NCBI GenBank assembly: GCA_014621425.1
Contig: JAANBB010000299.1
Coordinates: 1 to 50,136, forward strand
From: Cylindrodendrum hubeiense
Taxonomy: Eukaryota > Ascomycota > Sordariomycetes > Hypocreales > Nectriaceae
Direction of reading: 5' to 3'
Length of the DNA stretch: 50,136 nucleotides
Shown here: in pieces, positions 45,398 to 50,136 of the stretch
Layout: each line of letters starts with the position of its first letter
How positions within the stretch are numbered: the first letter of the stretch is position 1
Made by a program: the position numbers and the translations under genes
Notes under the pieces: generated by a model
The model's database searches: none
What the model saw: only the letters and a program-made list of their open reading frames with translations
What the model was told of the DNA's origin: nothing

Positions 45398-47242
45398 ATG
45401 GGCAAACGGTGAGTCCCGGCGCACTCGCCATCCAGTGCAGCCGAGCATTGGACACTGACTGTCAAGCAGCACAAAGGGCTTGGCCGCCTCTTCCAAGGCT
45501 GTGGACCCCACCCTCGACGCTCTCTTCTCTTCCAGTGTAAGTCAACCAACCTCGATCCCGCCTCTCCCATTCCCAGCTCATCGTTTGCAGGCCGGTCCCG
45601 TTCAGGCGCCTTCCAAGTCAAGATACCAGGGTCTCCTCGACAAGAAGCTCAGAGATGCGCCCCAGCCCAAGGTGAGGCTGGAGGAGGACAACGATGAGGA
45701 CGACGGCAACGACGACGACCTCTCCGAAATAAGCGAGGAACTAGATTACGAGGACGACGATGAAGATGATGACGACGAAGAGGAGGATGAGGATAATGGC
45801 GAAGAGGCAGACGCAGAGGCAGACGAAGAGGCAGACGCCGCAGACGAGTCCATGACTGAGGCTCCCGCCGAGCGCGACGATGACATCAAGGCCACAGAAG
45901 GAGAAAAGGCCAAGCGGGAACGGAAACGCAAGAGAAAGGATGAGAACGACGACCTCGAGGGCAAGTACTTGGACAAGCTTACAGCCGATGACGAGCCCAT
46001 TGGCAAGCGCCTGAAGGGCGACGCCGTCAAGCCTGTCGGTGAGGCCGAGGAGGAGAGCGATGACGAGGATAACGACGGTAAAGACATTCCCGTCCACGAG
46101 TCACTTGCCAAGGAGTCGGCCACCTCAGATCTGGATAAGGCGGCTCGAACAGTCTTCCTCGCCAACGTCCCCACGACAGTCATCTCATCCAAGGCGGACA
46201 AGAAGACGCTGCTGGCCCATCTATCATCCCTCCTCGAGAAGGATGCCTCGCCACCCCAGACCATCGAGTCTATCCGATTCCGCTCAATTGCCTTCGGAGG
46301 CGGCTCATTGCCCAAGCGAGCGGCTTTCATCACCAAGACATTGATGGAAGCCACCACCAAGTCCGCGAATGCATACGTCGTGTACTCTACCACCGTGGCA
46401 GCCCGCACGGCGGCCACCAAGCTCAATGGCACCGAGGTTCTCGGCCGACACATCCGAGTCGACAGCGTCGCCCATCCCAGCCCAACAGACCACCGCCGTT
46501 GCGTGTTTGTGGGCAACCTAGGCTTCGTCGACGATGAGACAGTCCTCAACAGAAACGCCGACGGTGAAACTACAGAGAAGAAGCGCAACAAGACCCCCTC
46601 TGACATTGAAGAGGGCCTGTGGCGCACTTTCGGCAAGCAGGGCAAGGTCGAGAACGTCCGCGTAGTCCGGGACCCCAAGACCCGTGTGGGCAAGGGCTTC
46701 GCCTACGTACAGTTTTATGTAAGTCCAACAACGTGAAGGAGGTTCACCATCCGCTTACAAGGCTAACCCGGGTGCAGGACGCCAACGACGTCGAGGCTGC
46801 CCTTCTCCTAAACGAGAAGAAGTTCCCTCCTATGCTCCCCCGTAAGCTGCGCGTCACCAGGGCCAAGGACCCTCGCAAGACTACTCTGGCTCAGGAGCGA
46901 TCCAAGGCCAAGACCGCCGCCGCCAACGGGACTGCGAAGAGCACAAAGTACAAGGCCAAGGCCACCCCGGAGCAGCAGTCCATGGCCGGCCGAACTGGCA
47001 AGTTGCTCGGCCGGGCTGCAGCCGCCCAGCAGCGTCATGGCAAGCGACCCCAGAGGAGCGATGCCCCCGAGGCTGCCACCACGATCAAGACCCCGGAGCA
47101 GTTTATCTTCGAGGGCCGCCGAGCCACCACCAGGGACGCCCTTCCCAAGGATCTCAAGGCCAAGAAGTCAAAGGGCAAGAAGTCCGGCAAGCCTCAGAAC
47201 CACGGCACCAAGAGAGCTGCGGAGTGGAAAAAGAAGAACTGA
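45398..47242 (+). CDS. NOP12: Nucleolar RNA-binding protein Nop12
   Basis: Exons join(45398..45408, 45470..45536, 45591..46718, 46778..47242), 556 residues. Nucleolar factor for 25S/5.8S rRNA maturation in 60S subunit biogenesis (family knowledge). The start MGKRTKGLAASSKAVDPTLD is split after 11 nt by intron 1. A highly acidic region (about residues 50-110) precedes a basic patch (KAKRERKRKRKDE). RRM1 begins near 211 (ARTVFLANVP) and includes NAYVVYSTTVAARTA. RRM2 begins near 327 with RRCVFVGNLGFV (RNP2) and KGFAYVQFY (RNP1), and ends near RKLRVTRAKD. The tail is Lys/Ala-rich with FEGRRATTRD and a final KRAAEWKKKN. Yeast Nop12 is shorter (459); the acidic region explains much of the difference. 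Intron 2 (45537-45590, 54 nt) keeps the frame if retained. Introns 1 and 3 are 61 and 59-60 nt. Confidence 0.93.
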
Positions 47243-48110
47243 TGGATGACGAATCGGGGTTGAACAGGCTGGGCGGGACGAGGCCTTGTTTCAGTGGCCC
47301 GCGCGGGGGTTGGAGAAGAAAAAGTTGTGCATTTTCCGCAGTGGGCTGGCCGCTGGCTTACTTCGCCAGTCTCATATTAGGTGTAAATGCAAAGGATACG
47401 CGCCCTTAGCCTCCTGAGGGCTTTATGTAGTTGTTGCTCATATACCCGCCAATTTATATTTACCGACATGGAATGGACTTGCTTGTTCTCGACTTTCTTT
47501 TTTTTCTCGTGATTGAATTGCCGCCTAATTCTTGGTCGCTGGTCACGCATTGAATATGGGGAACACACTGTCATGACCCGCTTCAATTCTTCGTACAGTA
47601 CAGGGTACCTACCTACCAGGTAGGTAAGGTAGCCACTTAATAATTTGGCATGCCTGTGGCTACATCACTTGGGTGGTACAGGGACAGATAAGAAGCACTC
47701 TCCAAGCCCGCTCCAGATCAATTGGCTCTTGACAACCATGCCATCATCACCAGGGCCCCTTGTGTCGACTCAATGTTAAAAAGAAAGGGATATATCATCA
47801 ATTGTTCCTGCTTGCTGTTCAAAGGAATGCCACTCGCATCAAGGGATAGTCTCGTCTATTAGACTTGGCTCCAAAAGACCATGTGCTAACGGGTACCCTG
47901 AGCCAAACTATGGTGTGGTGGCAACCACCCATCTATCCCCCTCCATGTGCCACCCAAAATCTCACCGACAGAGGGAATCGTAATCAACATCATCCGCAGC
48001 TCTCCGCTTCGTACAGTACGGCGTCTACTGGCTCTAGACCGTTCGAGTCCGCCAATCAAAGAAATTGAAAGAGTTCACGTTCATAAAAGTCCGCCAGAAG
48101 GTGCCGTTGC
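47243..48110. other. Convergent 3' intergenic region between NOP12 and alpha-tubulin
   Basis: About 870 bp between two convergent stop codons, AT-richer than its surroundings, with a small AGGTACCT-type repeat near 47602-47637. No gene could be supported. Confidence 0.55.
47602..47637. repeat. AGGTACCT-type repeat island (third, short)
   Basis: The string GGTACCTACCTACCAGGTAGGTAAGGTAG-like sequence has the same AGGT/ACCT composition and palindromic layout as the islands at 21902-22083 and 37441-37650. It lies in the 3' flank between convergent genes. Confidence 0.65.
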
Positions 48111-49810
48111 TTAGTACTCGGCATCCTCCTCGGCCTCGAACGAGTCGGCACCAACCTCCTCGTAATCCTTCTCGAGAGCAGCGAGATCCTCACGGGCCTC
48201 GGTGAACTCACCCTCCTCCATACCCTCACCGACGTACCAATGGACGAAGGCGCGCTTGCTGTGCATGAGGTCGAACTTGTAGTCAAGTCGGGACCAGGCC
48301 TCGGCGATGGCAGTGGTGTTGGAAAGCATGGACACGGATCGGTGAACGGAAGCAAGTCCGCCATCGGAGGTGGCAGCAGGAACGGCGACGGGCTTCTGGT
48401 AGTTGATGCCAATCTTGAAGCCAGTGGGGCACCACTCAACCAGGTTGAACGAGGACTTCTCCTTGAGCGCGGCAACAGCCTGGTTGCAGTCGCGGGGGAC
48501 AACATCGCCACGGTACAGAAGAGCGACAGCCATGTACTTGCCGTTTCGAGGGTCGCAGACAACCATCTGGTTGTTGGGCTCAAAGCCTAGGAATGGTCAG
48601 CGGGTGCAACGCGAAAAGAAGCCATGGGCCAAAACGTACACTGGAAGGTAAGCTCTGAGACCTTGAAGCTCTCGTGCTGGCTCTTGTCGGCCGAAATGAC
48701 GGGAGCGTAGCTGATTAGGGGGTAGTGAATTCGGGGGTAGGGCACCAGGTTGGTCTGGAACTCGTTGAGATCGACGTTGAGGGCACCATCGAATCGGAGC
48801 GAAGAGGTAATGGAGCTGACAACCTGAGCAATCAAGCGGTTGAGGTGGTCAAACGAAGGTCGGGGGATGTCGAGGTTACGACGGCAGATGTCGTAGACAG
48901 CCTCGTTATCGACGAGGAAAGTGCAGTCGGAGTTCTCAATGGTGCTGTGAGTCGACAGAACGGCGTTGTAGGGCTCAACGACGGCGGTGGAGACACGGGG
49001 AGCAGGGTACACGGCGAACTCGAGCTTTGACTTCTTGCCGAACTCGTTGGAGAGGCGCTCGAGCAGGAGAGCACCGAAACCAGAGCCGGTACCGCCACCG
49101 AAGGAGTGGAAGATCAGGAAACCCTGGAGGGAGTTGCAGTTGTCTGGGACCCACATTAGTAACGCAACGTGCGGGAGGTTTGGGGGCGGCAGAGCTCACC
49201 GGTAACGCGGCGGATCTTGTCCATGACGCCGTCAACCATCTCCTTGCCAATGGTGTAGTGACCACGGGCGTAGTTGTTGGCTGCATCCTCCTTGCCGCTG
49301 ATCAACAGCTCGGGGTGGAAGAGTTGGCGGTAGGGGCCAGTTCGGATCTCGTCGATGGGGGAGGGGTCGAGATCGACGAAGATGGAGCGAGGGACATGCT
49401 TGCCAGAGCTGGTCTCTGTGAAGAAGGTCTCGTAGGAACCGGTGTCGCCCAGATCGGGGGCATTGGGGTCGGGAAGGCCATTAGGGGCGAGGCCGTGCTC
49501 GAGAAGGTAGCTATCGGCAGATGTCGGTTAGCTCTGAAGGGCGCCAGGTCCAGCGATCAGGAGGCTTCTTTGAGGAAATGAGTCCACGTACAGCTCCCAA
49601 GCAGAGTTACCGAGCTGGGTACCAGCCTGGCCCAGGTGGAGGTGAATAATCTGTATCACGAAACATCAGCATCGCCATCAGCATCGCGAGTTCGGCTGTA
49701 GCTCGGAAGCGAAAGGGGCCCGCCGGTGAGGACACCAAGTGGAAACACGCGGAGCCGCCTGGGGAGAGGGGGGAAAACAGAGAGGGGAATCGACTGACCT
49801 CGCCCTTCAT
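48111..49810 (-). CDS. tubB: Alpha-tubulin (filamentous alpha-B type)
   Basis: Exons complement(join(48111..48586, 48640..49143, 49200..49510, 49592..49650, 49799..49810)), 453 residues. GTP-binding microtubule subunit. The start MKGE (a 12-nt exon) joins [21 protein letters not shown]. The GGGTGSG tubulin signature is at residues 143-149; alpha-specific landmarks include [21 protein letters not shown] (holding the catalytic Glu that triggers hydrolysis of beta-tubulin GTP) and the ending EEDAEY with a C-terminal tyrosine. The MKGE...HLHLGQAG start resembles the second (tubB/tba-2) alpha-tubulin of Pezizomycotina more than the MREV type; the paralogue symbol is tentative. The luminal loop around [16 protein letters not shown] has no lysine where animal alpha-tubulins carry acetylated Lys40. 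The four introns are 53, 56, 81 and 148 nt. Confidence 0.95.
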
Positions 49811-50136
49811 GGTGGATGGATGAAGCTAGAGACGGATAGACAAGATGTTGAAATTGACGATGAGAGACGGCGGAGGAGGAAATACGCGCGCAGCGCTGAG
49901 AGGAGGGAAGTAGGGGCGTGGTGATGATTTTCCGGTGGAGGTTTGGAGTTCTGTGGGTGGGCATTGGCATGGGCATGGGCATTGGCGGGGTCAATCAACA
50001 AATCTGGACAATGGCGCCAAAGGGGGCGTTGGCAAGCTGTCTCAGGTCCGGGAGTCTGCAGCAGGAAGTACCTGGGGTCACGGCGAAACGCCGCGCAGAG
50101 ACGAGGTACCGACGGCCCCTCACCGCCAATTGAAAG
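49811..50136. promoter_or_regulatory. Promoter and leader region of alpha-tubulin
   Basis: 326 bp upstream of the alpha-tubulin ATG on the minus strand. It includes a purine-rich plus strand (pyrimidine-rich leader in the gene's sense) and a GGGCAT-rich simple stretch near 49958-49985. No TATA box was identified, and no other gene is seen before the window ends. Confidence 0.5.

Noticed and set aside
45746..46693. 315-codon frame antisense to NOP12
   Set aside because: Its serine runs are the reverse-strand reading of the Asp/Glu codons of the Nop12 acidic region, so it is a shadow frame.

Overview
The window is nuclear DNA of a filamentous ascomycete (Pezizomycotina). A sordariomycete, probably of the order Hypocreales, fits best, but this is inferred from style and not proven. 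The evidence is dense short introns (46-221 nt) with GT..AG ends and CTAAC/CTGAC-like branch sites, CT-rich leaders before start codons, moderate GC, and a gene set typical of such fungi: a HOG-pathway MAPKKK, a filamentous-type alpha-tubulin, a Zn2Cys6 regulator and a DHA1-like MFS transporter. No bacterial operon signals, CRISPR arrays, viral genes or recognisable transposons were seen. Gene models were built by hand from splice signals and reading-frame continuity; every multi-exon model sums to a whole number of codons.

Left part (1-14.7 kb): the osmostress MAPKKK gene (SskB/Ssk2 type, minus strand) is followed by about 9.7 kb with only one gene I can support, a 54-residue cysteine-rich protein at 12115-12279 behind a TATA-containing, CT-rich leader.

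Middle (14.7-28 kb): a peroxisomal 2,4-dienoyl-CoA reductase with a C-terminal AKL signal, followed 36 bp later by a tRNA-Val(CAC) gene; a membrane-anchored histidine-acid-phosphatase-like protein without the usual HD motif; an MFS transporter on the minus strand; and, divergent from it across 3.75 kb containing an AGGTACCT-type repeat island, a 699-residue Zn2Cys6 transcription factor.

Right part (29.9-50.1 kb): mostly conserved housekeeping genes. These are a 1129-residue protein of unknown function, a She3-like coiled-coil protein, Pta1/symplekin (mRNA 3'-end processing), Coa3 (cytochrome oxidase assembly), an Sds3/Dep1-type subunit of the Rpd3L histone deacetylase, the nucleolar RNA-binding protein Nop12, and an alpha-tubulin. 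PTA1/COA3 and DEP1/NOP12 are divergent pairs sharing promoters of about 625 and 650 bp.

The genes do not form an obvious metabolic cluster. The most curious items are the cysteine-rich microprotein in the gene-poor zone, the phosphatase-like protein lacking its proton-donor motif, the uncharacterised 1129-residue protein, the three AGGTACCT-type repeat islands, the introns that can be read through in frame (one splits a kinase catalytic loop), and the very short first coding exons. I found no clearly new multi-gene system.
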